Assembly (NCBI GenBank): GCA_964036295.1
Contig: OZ038465.1
Location: 19,314,831 to 19,378,830, forward strand
Direction of reading: 5' to 3'
DNA: 64,000 bases
From: Plumapathes pennacea
Taxonomy: Eukaryota > Cnidaria > Anthozoa > Antipatharia > Myriopathidae
The notes under the pieces were generated by a model, which was given only the letters and a program-made list of their open reading frames with translations, made no database searches and was not told the origin of the DNA. The position numbers were made by a program, and so were the translations under genes. Below, piece after piece: positions 47,591 through 57,183 of this stretch. Position 1 is the first letter of the stretch. Every line of letters begins with the position of its first letter.

Positions 47591-48865
47591 AAGGGGGTGG
47601 ATGCCAACAACCTGCTGTTTGCCCAAACCTCTCATGCCGATTACGAGGAGCTGTGCAGGCTTGACGTTTTGGGCCTAGCAGACACACCGGAGGGAGACCA
47701 GATGGGAGTCTATCGAGAATTCAAGGAACAACTAAAGCGCAGTCCGGAGGGATGGTACGAAACGGGACTCCCCAGGAAAGGAAACCACCCCACGCTAGCA
47801 AACAACAAGGAAGGAAGCCTGCGGAGACTAAATGGTTTAGTGCGCAAGCTGAAAAAACAAGACCTGGTAGAGCGTTACGACCAGGTTATCAGAGACCAGC
47901 TCGAGGAGGGGATAGTGGAACGCGTCACTGGGCCACCGGAAGGACCGGAGTTCTACATCCCACATATGGCAGTGGTACGGGAGGCCGCAGAGAGCACGAA
48001 ACTGCGCGTGGTGTATGACGCATCTGCGAGGGCTCACATGGATGCGCCTTCTCTTAACGACTGTTTGCACCCGGGACCGCCGCTGCAAAATCAACTCTGG
48101 AACGTGCTCATAAGAACTCGCTTCCATCCAGTGCTGATTGCCGGCGACTTGCAGAAAGGCTTTCTGCATGTCAGAATCAAAGCCTGTGAAAGAGATGCGT
48201 TAAGGTTTTACTGGAGACCCAACCAACACTCCCAGTTAGAGACTTTGCGATTCACTCGGGCGCTGTTTGGCTTGGCCCCTGCCACAAATGGCATTCGAAC
48301 TTCGAGGAACTGCAGCCTCCGAGTGATTACCCAAGTGAAGAAGTCGTACGCCAAACAGCAACTGGGAGCGCCCGCGCAGGGAAAGGGTAAACTACTTGGG
48401 CTCCCCTGGGACAAAGGCGCGGATGAGCTGAGCGTTACATTTCCAGTGGAAAACGCTACAAGAACCAAGCGGGGAATCCTCGGAAAAGTCGCCAAAATCT
48501 ACGACCCCCTCGGTCTTGCGTCGCCTGTCACTTTGAGCGGCAAACTGCTATTCCGAGACATCTGCAACGCTAAGTTAGCCTGGGACACGCAGTTGCCGGG
48601 CGAGCTGTTGAGCAAATGGTCGAAGTGGGAGAGGGAGCTATCCGACAAGGTCACGGTGCCAAGGTCCTTAGCTGCTCACCGAGAGCCCATCGAGGGCATA
48701 AGGCTGCACGCCTTTGAGGATGCAAGTGGAGCGGGAGTTGCCGCCGCTGTCTATGCCGTCGTACAACAACCGTCCGGACAGACCCAGGGACTGGTGGCAG
48801 CCAAGGCACGGTTGGCCAAGCAAGGGCCAACGTACGAGACGCGCCGCTGGAAGGGCTTCCAGTAA
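47558..48865 (+). pseudogene. Chimeric 435-codon frame: MITE start fused to BEL/Pao RT and RNase H
   Basis: This is the longest open frame of the window. Its ATG and first eleven or so codons (MAKSVGTIPIP) come from the end of the nested MITE; at KGVDANNLLFAQ it enters the retrotransposon. It continues with the RT segments EGIVERVTGPPEGPEFYIPH, RVVYDASARA, LIAGDLQKGFLHVRIKA and ALFGLAP, then a 195-bp deletion removes the part with YVDNL, and it resumes at KKSYAKQQLGAPAQGKGKLL, GILGKVAKIYDPLGLASPVT and HAFEDASGAG. The deletion cancels the extra base that breaks copy 1. Without the catalytic loop RT activity is not expected, and GDAS has become EDAS. The long frame is therefore a by-product of two deletions. 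Expression cannot be judged. Confidence 0.8.
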
Positions 48866-48867
48866 TA

Positions 48868-49452
48868 CCCCTACATTGCTGGCTAGACAGCAGCGTGGCA
48901 CTACACTGGATTCGAGGTGGCGGTAACTACAGTTCGTCGCCAACCGAGTTGGCCTAACGATGGCAAGAGTGAGGGAGCGCCACTGGGTGCCGCGACTACG
49001 AAAGCTGACTAAACGGATCATCAAGGCTTGTCACGGATGTCGTCGGTTCCAGGCCAGGGCGTTCGCGATTCCACCACAGGGAAACCTGCCAAGAGACCGT
49101 ACTGAGGGTCAAACCGCGTTTCAAGTCGTGGGGGTCGATTACGCCGGGCCTCTAAAGTATCGCGCAAAGACGAAGACTGAGGGGAAGGCGTATGTCGTTT
49201 TGTACGCTTGCAGTTTGGCCCGTGGCCTGTTCTTGGAGCTGCTACCTAACATGGAAACCACAGAATTCCTGGCAAGTTTGAAACGCCTCATCGCACGTCG
49301 AGGTCGACCGAAGAAGATTTACTCGGACAACGGGAGGACGTTCGTGGGAGCAGCCAAGTGGTTCAAACAAGTTATGCAAAACGAGAAATTTCACGACTTC
49401 CTGGCCCACCAAGGGATTCAATGGACGTTAAACTTGAGTCGAGCACCCTGAT
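48868..49452 (+). pseudogene. BEL/Pao integrase, copy 2
   Basis: Begins with the remnant WLDSSVALHWIRGGGNY, then from 48,960 ARVRERHWVPRLRKLTKRII, CHGCRRFQARAF, VVGVDYAGPL and YSDNGRTFVGA. It ends LNLSRAP at a TGA next to a G run; copy 1 here reads WWRDQFERL. The first and second acidic residues are visible; the third region lies beyond the break. Confidence 0.85.
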
Positions 49453-49478
49453 GGGGGGGTGGGGGGGGGGGGGGGGGG
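49453..49478. repeat. G homopolymer run inside the integrase of copy 2
   Basis: Seven G, one T and eighteen G replace the 8-10 bases GGTGGAGGGACC of copy 1. It breaks the reading frame at a place where both sides remain fully collinear with copy 1. It may be a real expansion or an assembly or polishing artefact. Confidence 0.85.
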
Positions 49479-49490
49479 CAGTTTGAAAGA

Positions 49491-50135
49491 TTGGTCGGGC
49501 TGGTCAAATCAGCGCTCTACAAGACTATCGGGAACGGTTTGCTGTCCTGGGCTGAACTACAGGAAGTGTTGCTGGACGTGGAGGTCACCCTGAACAATAG
49601 GCCATTGAACTACGTCGACGACGACAATCAGCAACCAGCTCTCACGCCCAACTCACTGCTGTACGTTCAAACAAATCTGCTTCCGGAGCTCAAGCCACAT
49701 CCAAGACTACGACCTCTGCAAGCGAGCCAAGTATCTGAAGAAGTGCAAAGATGCCATGTGGACTCGTTGGACCACCGAGTATTTGCGCGGACTCAGAGAG
49801 AGACACCGCCTGAAGCCAAGGGCAACTTCGAGCACCCGAACAGGGGAGAGGTGGTGATCATCAAGTCAGAGGAGCGGAACCGCGGCAAGTGGCAGCTAGG
49901 GATCGTGGAGGATCTAATCAAGGGCCGCGATGGAGTGGTTAGAGGTGTGAAACTGCGGACGGGAAGAAATCTCCTGGAACGGGCCGTGCAGCACATCTAC
50001 CCTTTGGAGCTGTCCTGTGATAGGACAGAAGCCGAACCACCGGTCGCTCTTAACGTCAACGCGCCAGATTTCGCCCCAAAGCGCGCCGCTGCACAAGTGG
50101 CCAGACACCGCATTGCGGCGATCGCAGAGCAATGA
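49491..50135 (+). pseudogene. Integrase C-terminal domain of BEL/Pao, copy 2
   Basis: After the G run the frame runs VGLVKSALYKTIGNGLLSWA, LLDVEVTLNNRPLNYVDDD, QPALTPNSLLYVQ, then out-of-frame text until GNFEHPNRGEVVIIKSEERN, GKWQLGIVEDLIKGRDG and LERAVQHIYPLELSCD. Copy 2 lacks one or two bases near 49,817 relative to copy 1 (AAGCCAAGG against AAGCACAAGG), which restores the frame downstream. The stop is at 50,133-50,135. Confidence 0.8.
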
Positions 50136-50271
50136 ACACTTCATCTATGAACTATTCAGACTGTTATTGGTGTTACTTTTTTTAGCTTTTGATATTAGGT
50201 TTTTTGATTGCCCACTGCTGTGCGCAGTAAGATCAAGTATTTGCACTCTCAAGAGACAAATGGGGGGAGGG

Positions 50272-50544
50272 TGTCGGAAACTGACTTGTAGTTGATTTTA
50301 ATCACGCCAACATGTAATTGTAAAGTGAGAGTGTGACATGTGATCAGCGAGAAGTGTGGATTAGTAAGATAAGAGCACTTAGCCAACGAGTGGGATTAAT
50401 TTGGGTAAGTGATAGGAGTGAATTGAGCCTTTGTGTGAGGGAACGGGATGAACTTCCTTTGGGAGGGATTGTGCGAAAACGAATAAAACGTGATTTGGAA
50501 CTTGTGATTCTGTGTTGCAACAAACTGGGAGGCAATTTGCGACA
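50272..50544 (+). repeat. 3' LTR of BEL/Pao copy 2
   Basis: 273 bp, TGTCGG to GCGACA, preceded by the purine tract AAATGGGGGGAGGG. It lacks about 38 bp present in the 3' LTR of copy 1 (the stretch with GAAAGATTAGTGAGTGAAAC), a private deletion. TAAT follows. Confidence 0.87.
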
Positions 50545-51464
50545 TAATGTAGAATTAATTTGGCGGGAAAACTTCTCTAACCGCAATTTGGAGCAACTTC
50601 AAATGTGAGTCAAGTGGGAACGGCTTTTTCCCCCAATCAATTCTTTTTCTAATTTGTTTTAAATGGCAATGGACTACCAAAATTTCATGCTATTCGAATG
50701 ATTGGCCGAGACGAAACAATCTCCTAAGTAAATGGCAAAAAATGGCCGATTTGAGGCTTAACTTTTGGTCGAAAATCGACCCAATTTGACCAATAAAAAT
50801 GATATCCTTCGAAACTTTCAAGGAACATTACTGGGACTATAACGAGATTTCAGGTTGTTCAATTGGCTTATTTTTCTTCATTGTTGACCAGATATAGTTT
50901 TATAACTTCGCATGTTAATGTCTGTAATTTTGACTGAAAATGGTGTTTTGTTATGCGACGTTTAAACTCTCTTTTCTCGCGGATCGTTTTAGATTCAATC
51001 ATTAATCGCATATCAGGACACTTGTACAACATTTAGGAACGTTCCCTGAAACCTTCATACGATTCGAATGATTACCCGAGACGGGACACTGTCCAAAGTA
51101 AGTGGCAAGAAATGGCCGATTTTGGACAAAAAGTTAACTTCACCTGTTTTTTTGCACCTGAGCCTTGTAAACTAAAGGACCAGTTTTCGCCCGATGCCTC
51201 ATCGCATAGCCGATAAAAGGGAGTATCCCCTCCCCCCTCTCGGAACCAGTGCTGGCAGAACAGAACTCCTCGTAATCTTTTCTTCTATCGAAAGCATACT
51301 TTTCACAAATAGAATAAGCAAATGTTTCATGCACGAAGTCACAAATGTTGGTGCCAAGTACAATAGAAAGTCCGGTCAAAAAATCACCAGAAATATAGAG
51401 TGTGGAGATAACTCGAAAAAAAAAGGGGGGGGGGGGGTCAAAAAACTTGTTTTATTAACAATAA
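50545..51464. other. 3' flank of BEL/Pao copy 2
   Basis: Collinear with 34,946-35,858, including the internal duplication (about 50,694 and 51,062). A short run of about 13 G after A's at 51,425-51,437 replaces the A run of copy 1. On the minus strand 51,140-51,379 is open (YAFDRRKDYEEFCSASTGS and VYKAQV), the counterpart of the distal part of the 174-codon frame of copy 1. Confidence 0.6.
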
Positions 51465-51705
51465 GTGAGAGGTAATTAGACTCTGTCGTTTTACTACAAA
51501 AAGATCCCCCAGCCTTGACTCCAACCCACCTAGAGAAAACGTACCTTCTCTTAGTTCGAATCCCGTTCCAGCATGTAATTTGTCCAGTTCAATAAACTTT
51601 TGAACTGCTTGATGCGCTGTATACCTGCGAACAGTAGTGGTCACTGTTAATTTTCTCTTTTAATTTTAATTTACCATTTAGGCTCCATGCGTACCACTTT
51701 AATAA
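51465..51705. repeat. Degenerate right-edge satellite unit
   Basis: The sequence starts like the edge linker at 35,860 but stays diverged where copy 1 returns to canonical satellite (for example TGTAATTTGTCCAGTTCAAT and ACTTTTGAACTGCTTGATG). It ends in the left arm of a module (GGCTCCATGCGTACC) at the next insertion. A more diverged terminal unit is expected where exchange with the array interior is rare. Confidence 0.75.
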
Positions 51706-52692
51706 TATAGATGCAAAAATACTCGATTCTGATTGGCTGAGAACAGGGCTGTTATATTTAAATTAGTGTGCAAGTGTGCAAAAAGGTTAATCAGATGTGC
51801 AAAAGTAGTTAATCAGAGTTAATTGCACAGATTAATTGATTTTGCACACTTCGTTGCCATGACAATCACGCGAGCTCAACTTTTGCATCGAGAAAAAATG
51901 GTGGCCAAGAGCGAGAGATTCCCAAAACATAAACAAAGCAGCCATAAAAGTTTAAACTGGGAAATTCAAACGCACGAAAGTGACTCTAAAACATGGATGA
52001 AAATGCCTGAAAGAAATTCGGGGAGGAGCTGCAGAATTATCGTCAAATGAAAGTGGAAATCTACGAGCCCGAAGTCAAGTTATGTTCGGAGATCAGCAAT
52101 TGCCAAGCCATCCGCAGCGGGAATAGTCTGAAACTTCAGAGATCATCGACAGGTCGTGATCAGTAAACTTCGTAAGTTGATTTCTCTAGTTTCGATCGGC
52201 CAGTTTCTTCTGCTGAAAAGCTTGTTTGTGAAAGTTTAGCCGCTCAATGTTCGCGAGTGTGTCGATCGGCTTTTCTGCAGAACTTTATGATTGAAGCTTG
52301 AAGCCTTCACGATACGATAGCAATTTTTTCACTGAACAGCAGCTTCAACGGTTTCTTAATCTTCGCTAAGTAAATATAACTATATAGACTTGCCGTAAAC
52401 TTAGGTTTCTCTTCCTTTCTGAGATTTTCGGCAGCCAGTTATGCCGTTTCAGCGGTTCTGTTGTTCGGTGACTTTCATCCATAACGAGTTCCATAGCAAA
52501 ACTCAGGGTAAACTCAGTCTTTCATTCAAGGCTATTCAAGACAGTGATCCTCGTTGACTTGAGTTTTGCGTTACGCAAATTTTCACAGCGTGAATTTTCA
52601 GCGTCCAATAAAAAGTCGCGCGTTTGACATTGATTGACTGTTGGTTTTGCTTTGGAATGGCTTCCTTCACCTTGCTTATTTTTGCATCTATA
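51706..52692. mobile_element. 1-kb TIR element inserted in the edge satellite module
   Basis: The left end TAGATGCAAAAATA is matched in reverse complement by TATTTTTGCATCTA at the right, 14 bp each. TA stands on both outer sides, compatible with a TA duplication. It splits a satellite module whose right part resumes at about 52,864. Inside, an open stretch at 51,823-52,050 starts without ATG and resembles no protein I know. The beginning has AT-rich repeats of GTGCAAAAG and TTAATCAGA. Confidence 0.6.
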
Positions 52693-52702
52693 CTATTAAC
52701 TA

Positions 52703-52863
52703 GTAATCATTGGTGTGCTCATTCAATTAACGACTAATAGTGCTCGTAATGTTTGAAAATTCCACAAATAACACTCGTCCTGCGGACTCGTGTTATTTTG
52801 TTAGAATTTTCAAACATTACTCGCACTATTAATCGTTAATTGAACTCGCACACCAATGATTAC
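52703..52863. mobile_element. 161-bp palindromic MITE
   Basis: GTAATCATTGGTGTGC at the left and GCACACCAATGATTAC at the right begin arms of about 70 bp that match almost base for base as reverse complements, through CAATTAACGA and GTAATGTTTGAAAATT. The loop is about 15 bp around GTCCTGCGGAC. Most mismatches sit at CTC versus CGC type positions, as from CpG decay or CG/CT changes. Confidence 0.8.
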
Positions 52864-53665
52864 CACTACTAATGCAACTTTTTAAAATTTAACATTACAC
52901 CTAAAATTTACAGCACGTACAAGCATCATCAAACACGAACATTTTTCGAAATGAACGTTATATAGTCAACGTGCGCAGTACGGAGGATATGTAGATCTCA
53001 TAATTGCGCCAAACAAAATCACGCCACATTAACTACTAGTTTTTCGCCAAGGGCGGATTTTAAAAAATTGCATTAAAATGTTATACGTGGAGAAAAAATG
53101 ATAACAAGGCACAAGTTTCAAAACGTCAAACAACACCTTTTGGGTAGAGCCTCAGCGTATAGGCGATAGTAGGTAGCACATCCTATGCACTTGGGCCAAA
53201 ATGTGTTCACAGCAGACAGCAGGAACTTTGCGTTTCTTTCCATTCCTTGCATTCATTAAAAGCGCAGCTTCCTTGTTCTCAAACTCCTCGTAAACTTGTC
53301 GTGTCTACCTGCGAAAATAGTTATCACTATTAGTGCATTCAAAACATCATTTTGCCTGGATGTGTAAGTATTCAATGCAATTTTAAAGAACCGCCGAAGG
53401 CAAAATACTTGTAGTTAATGTATTTTTAATTAGGTCGGTGTAAGTGTGGGATCCGATTTTCGGACTAGCAAACATCATTGCCATTTCGTCTATTGCAATG
53501 CTCAATGTGTCAACTATACCTACATTTTACAGCTCATACACGCATCTCTGTTACATAAGACGAGTATTATTATTATTTTTAATGAACGTTATGCGGTAAG
53601 CTTGTGCAGTTACGGAAGCAATACACGGACCCTATAATTACGCCAAATTTCTTAAAAATCATCCC
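52864..53665. repeat. Diverged satellite-related modules and linker outside the array
   Basis: 52,864-53,104 carries the spacer and right arm of a module (AACGTTATATAGTCAACGTG, ATTAACTACTAGTTTTTCGC, ending AAAATGATAA). 53,105-53,344 is a linker (minus strand reads RQVYEEFENKEAALL). 53,345-53,665 is another module with left arm CATCATTTTGCC and AACCGCCGAAGGCAAAATAC but no right arm. The module-linker-module order equals that of the satellite, with much lower similarity. Confidence 0.7.
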
Positions 53666-53912
53666 AGCATTCCTTGATGTTGACGCACTCAAATTGACAA
53701 TCGAAGGCTTGGGAGAAATACATCTTTCATATCACCTGTATAAATAGTTTTTATTTTGCAACGAAATCTTGTAGAAAATTATTAGGTGCACCCTTAGATT
53801 GGAAACTTGAAGGCCGAGTTACAGGGAAGTACACCGAGTATTATATTTATCCCCGAGCTCTACGAGGGTAATAATCATGACGCTAATGCTGTAGTATCGC
53901 ACTATTTGGGGA
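53666..53912. other. Unique AT-rich stretch, nothing identified
   Basis: No open frame with recognisable content, no repeat or hairpin of note in either strand. Confidence 0.5.
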
Positions 53913-54158
53913 CTCCAAGCGGGTCGGCACCTCGAAACTAATGTTCGTGTGTCAGTCAGTCAGTCAGTCTGGCGTACGACCTCCAGGCGAGGTTGCAGTT
54001 CATTAAAATGAGAAACCATAAAGCACCCTTAGAAATGAATTTATACAACAAGATGCTGATACAAGGCCCAGCAATTCGGCGCACGGCTATAAGCGTCCCG
54101 GATAGTTTGCCATGACTGACACACGAACATTAGATTTCGAGATGGCGAACCGCTTTGA
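53913..54158. mobile_element. Small TIR element with a GTCA microsatellite
   Basis: Ends of about 40 bp match in inverted orientation (AAGCGGGTCGGCACCTCGAA at the left; AAGCGGTTCGCCATCTCGAA read from the right), continuing through CTAATGTTCGTGTGTCAGTC. About five GTCA repeats follow the left arm at 53,953-53,974. No coding sequence. Confidence 0.65.
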
Positions 54159-55329
54159 GCTAAACCTAAAAGATCATGCTTAAACGCAGGGGTGCGCTAT
54201 AAAAGGGGACCCCCCCACGGGGAATTGTTTTGATATTAAGTACAAAATGGCGTAATGCAGAAAGCAAGCAAGAAGCCTCTAGCTTTTCTCGGCACGAACA
54301 GAACTGTCCACTAAATAAACGGTTTTACACACCAAAATTTACGTTTACAAGTCGCCGATTGTGCGTTTTCATGTTATGTTTGTCAGCAGTAGGCAGAGCA
54401 ACAGATTCAGCATGGAGGCCTATATTAAAATCGCGCACCGCTCCCTCCAGTCATCTTGGTTTATGACCGACCGAAGAATACATTTCTTGTTTCTTGTGGC
54501 ACTGTAATGGCCTGTAAACAGGGCCTTTCTTAGTATACTATTTTTGAGGGCAGCAATTTAGTGTTTGAGTAATTCCAAACAAAATAAATTGCATATGCAA
54601 AATATGAATCTTTTCACGGTTCGGTCAGTCCAATATTTAGTGACTCAATTCGGACTCAAATGAGATTAGACCCTCGATAGTAGCCTCAAATTAAAAGTTC
54701 GGGGTTTGTAATAACAATAAACAGCAGTTTGGAAGACTGGCTAAATCATACTCACTCGGATGCGAGTCACGGTAATGGAGAAACTCCAGAATATTGACAA
54801 GGAGAACGTGAGGATGAACCCAAATGATGGATAATATAAGCGCTTTCGCAGCACGCGCACACAGTTTTATTTTAATACAGTATTAATGGCCAGTAAGATC
54901 CTACATTGCATGACGTTATTTATTCTGACCAATAAAGTAACATGTTCTATTTAGTTGCTCTCATTTATTATCAAGAAGGAGCCATTTCGAATAGGGACCG
55001 CCATCTTGCCGGTCAATTAACATATTCATTTAAATCTTTCTAAGGAAGAGCCTTTTATGGTGCGCCCCCGAGTTTAAAGTTAATAGGAAACACTTCTTTA
55101 CACTTGATTTGGTCACAAAGAATAAGATCTTTATTTAAGAAATTGATGCCTCAAATTGATATAATGCGTATCTGTAATCTATAAGGGGTCGGGAAACCTG
55201 CGAACACCATACACAGCAGAACAAAGAACACACAGGTACAAGGTCTGCAGTTTCAAGATTTTATTGTTCATTTATTATCATGTTAATTTTGACGTGACGA
55301 GTACAAGCCAATATCAAGACACCTTCAGT
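54159..55329. other. Unique AT-rich stretch with one TATAAAAG motif
   Basis: No supported gene. TATAAAAG occurs at 54,198-54,205 in the context GCGCTATAAAAGG. A related sequence, read on the other strand, lies near 55,048 (CCTTTTATGGTGCGCC), and another at 62,186. These look like a dispersed repeat more than a promoter. A 78-codon frame at 54,230-54,466 resembles nothing. Confidence 0.45.
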
Positions 55330-55890
55330 AAGACTACGTAATTGCTCTATAATAACCCCTCCCCCACTTAATCTTTATTTAAGACGCAGTACAAAGCGAC
55401 CCTATTCCTGTAATAAGTCCACTCTATAATAACCCCTCTTCCCCAACTTGGCAGCGGTTGGCACTCTCTATCGTCTTGCACCATTGGCCAGCAAAAGAAG
55501 AGGGACAGTGAACGCAATCATCGCCCCATATAAGGCTGATATAAGGGCACATTGTGGTTGATACGAGAACTGGACATCTCAACTGACCCTTAACGCAAGT
55601 CTCATTTAGGGAAATATCCAAGTTCTCGGCTATTCTTGTAAAACACATAAGGGCGTCTCACTGCACCTATCATGTAAGTCTCATGCAGAGGAACCCCTTG
55701 CACCCTTCATGTATAGTAAATTGACTATATAGGGGACCGGGAATCCCCTTCACATAAGTCTCATAGAGGGCAATATTCGAGCCGTCTCTTCTTGTAAGAC
55801 TCATATAGGGACGCCTCAATGCACCCATCATGTATGTCTCACACAGAGGTCGGAACCCCTTGCACCCTTCAAGTAAAACAAAACTCTTTC
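55330..55890. repeat. Imperfect minisatellite region
   Basis: CTCTATAATAACCCCTC is present near 55,345 and 55,420. A unit of about 145 bp with CACCCATCATGTATGTCTC and GAACCCCTTGCACCCTTCA is present near 55,653-55,715 and again near 55,803-55,868, with TAAGTCTCATAGAGGG-type sub-repeats between. No coding frame follows the period. Confidence 0.6.
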
Positions 55891-56641
55891 GGACACTTTA
55901 TGAAAGACTCGACATGAGGTAAGCTTCATCGGGATTCATTATGGGGAGTTTTGATCTTTATGTTTGTGGAAATGAAGACAACGTGCGCTTTTCTTTTATT
56001 ACGCCATCCGGCAGCTCCACTCGCGCGCGCACCAACACACTTTATTTTTACCTTCTCTACAGTCAAACTTTAAATAAAACTAACAACTAAAAAAATAATC
56101 CATCTAAATAGAACCTTGCCCTGGCGAAATATTAAACTTGAAACATCAACCCACGTGTCTTACTGCGCATATCGAATACATTATACCGATTTGAAACTCC
56201 CTCTTATATAGAATAGCAACCATTACACAATGTACTTTTTATGGATACAAATATTCTGTATCAAAAATAGCGCAAACCTCATTTCATGTCAAACATTTCG
56301 CTATAAACAGCGCATGAAGTAACTGACTATAGAAACTATAAATGACTCTTCATTTCTTTAATGGTTTGTTTGATTTATCTGTCTCTTGCTGTTCGAACTT
56401 TGACCTAAAAATGACTAAAATTGAGAACCTAGCTCCTGAATGCTATAACAAACGCATTTCATAAAGACTGATTTACCTAAAATTGATTTAAAAGTAGAAC
56501 GAAACATCTTCAGTACACGTGGAAACTACAGTATTACCGTTCATGGCACGTTTTAATGCAAGGTTTCGTGGCCTTTCCATTCCTGCCGCTTGAGTACTTT
56601 TGCTGCCTCATGTCATGAAGAAGTGCACCGACCTAGTCGCC
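55891..56641. other. Unique AT-rich stretch, nothing identified
   Basis: No gene, repeat array or hairpin supported. The first part has a short GCGCGCGC-like stretch near 56,023. Confidence 0.45.
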
Positions 56642-56860
56642 GCCAAACTTTGAAGTGTCCTGGAGAGATGAATGACGAGGACCACGTCGTGGTATTCAGT
56701 GAAGACGCGTACCAGTATATCAAAACCGCGAAGAACAACTCACAAGGCCAAACTTTGAAGTCTCTCGGAGAACGACAAGGAACACGCCGTGGTGTTCAGT
56801 AAAGCAGCGCACCAGAATATCAAAACCGTCAAGTACAGCTACCAAGTGTCTCGGCCGAAG
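56642..56860 (+). pseudogene. Two degenerate 105-bp repeats that still read as protein
   Basis: GCCAAACTTTGAAGT begins two adjacent units (56,642 and 56,747). Unit 1 translates QTLKCPGEMNDEDHVVVFSE then DAYQYIKTAKNNSQG; unit 2, with a one-base frame change after LGE, translates NDKEHAVVFSKAAHQNIKTV. The conserved pattern VVFS-x2-A-x-Q-x-IKT across both units suggests a decayed coding repeat. I recognise no family. Upstream frame 56,590-56,641 is open but lacks an obvious start context. Confidence 0.35.
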
Positions 56861-56931
56861 ACAAGGAGCAAATGCGGGACGCGTCTTCCACCTCGTGGTT
56901 TACAAATGCCGTAAACTTGTGAAAACCATTG

Positions 56932-56975
56932 TGACGTCAGCCCCATGGGCTCACAGAACCAATCAACTATAAATA
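56932..56975 (+). promoter_or_regulatory. Promoter-like cluster: CRE, CCAAT and TATA motifs
   Basis: A perfect cAMP response element TGACGTCA (56,932-56,939), CCAAT (56,959-56,963) and TATAAATA (56,968-56,975) stand in the right order within 44 bp on the plus strand. A 47-codon frame begins ATG at 56,997 and ends at 57,140, but this would put the ATG at the expected transcription start, so I do not call it a gene. Chance occurrence in AT-rich DNA is possible for the last two motifs, less so for the 8-bp CRE. Confidence 0.35.
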
Positions 56976-57183
56976 TATCAACCGGAATCCTGTGAAATGC
57001 AGGCGTTCCGTGACAAAACGGGTTGGGAGAATGTACAGCATGTCACACATTCAACCAAAACATACCAGAAGTCACACTGGCATGAATGTGTTGCTTTTGT
57101 GAATATAAATTCGCAGGGTACACATGTTTGTAAAGGTTGAGCTGGGATTTTTTGGATCAGGGCAAGGGAATATCGTATTTCTA

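Larger units (their letters stand above)
45427..50544 (+). mobile_element. BEL/Pao-type LTR retrotransposon, copy 2, defective
   Basis: It has the same LTRs, the same TAAT flanks and the same nested fold-back element at the same site as copy 1, so it is a duplicate and not a second insertion. It has lost about 1.44 kb (the right half of the nested element and the protease-RT junction, joined at about 47,590) and about 195 bp of the RT (near 48,282), and it carries a G run in the integrase (49,453-49,478). It keeps sense codons where copy 1 has stops (LQKGF in RT, SWAEL after integrase). Confidence 0.9.

Noticed and set aside
42332..51577. Second, independent BEL/Pao insertion
   Set aside because: Same TAAT flanks, same LTR deletion, same nested element at the same site: it is a duplicate.
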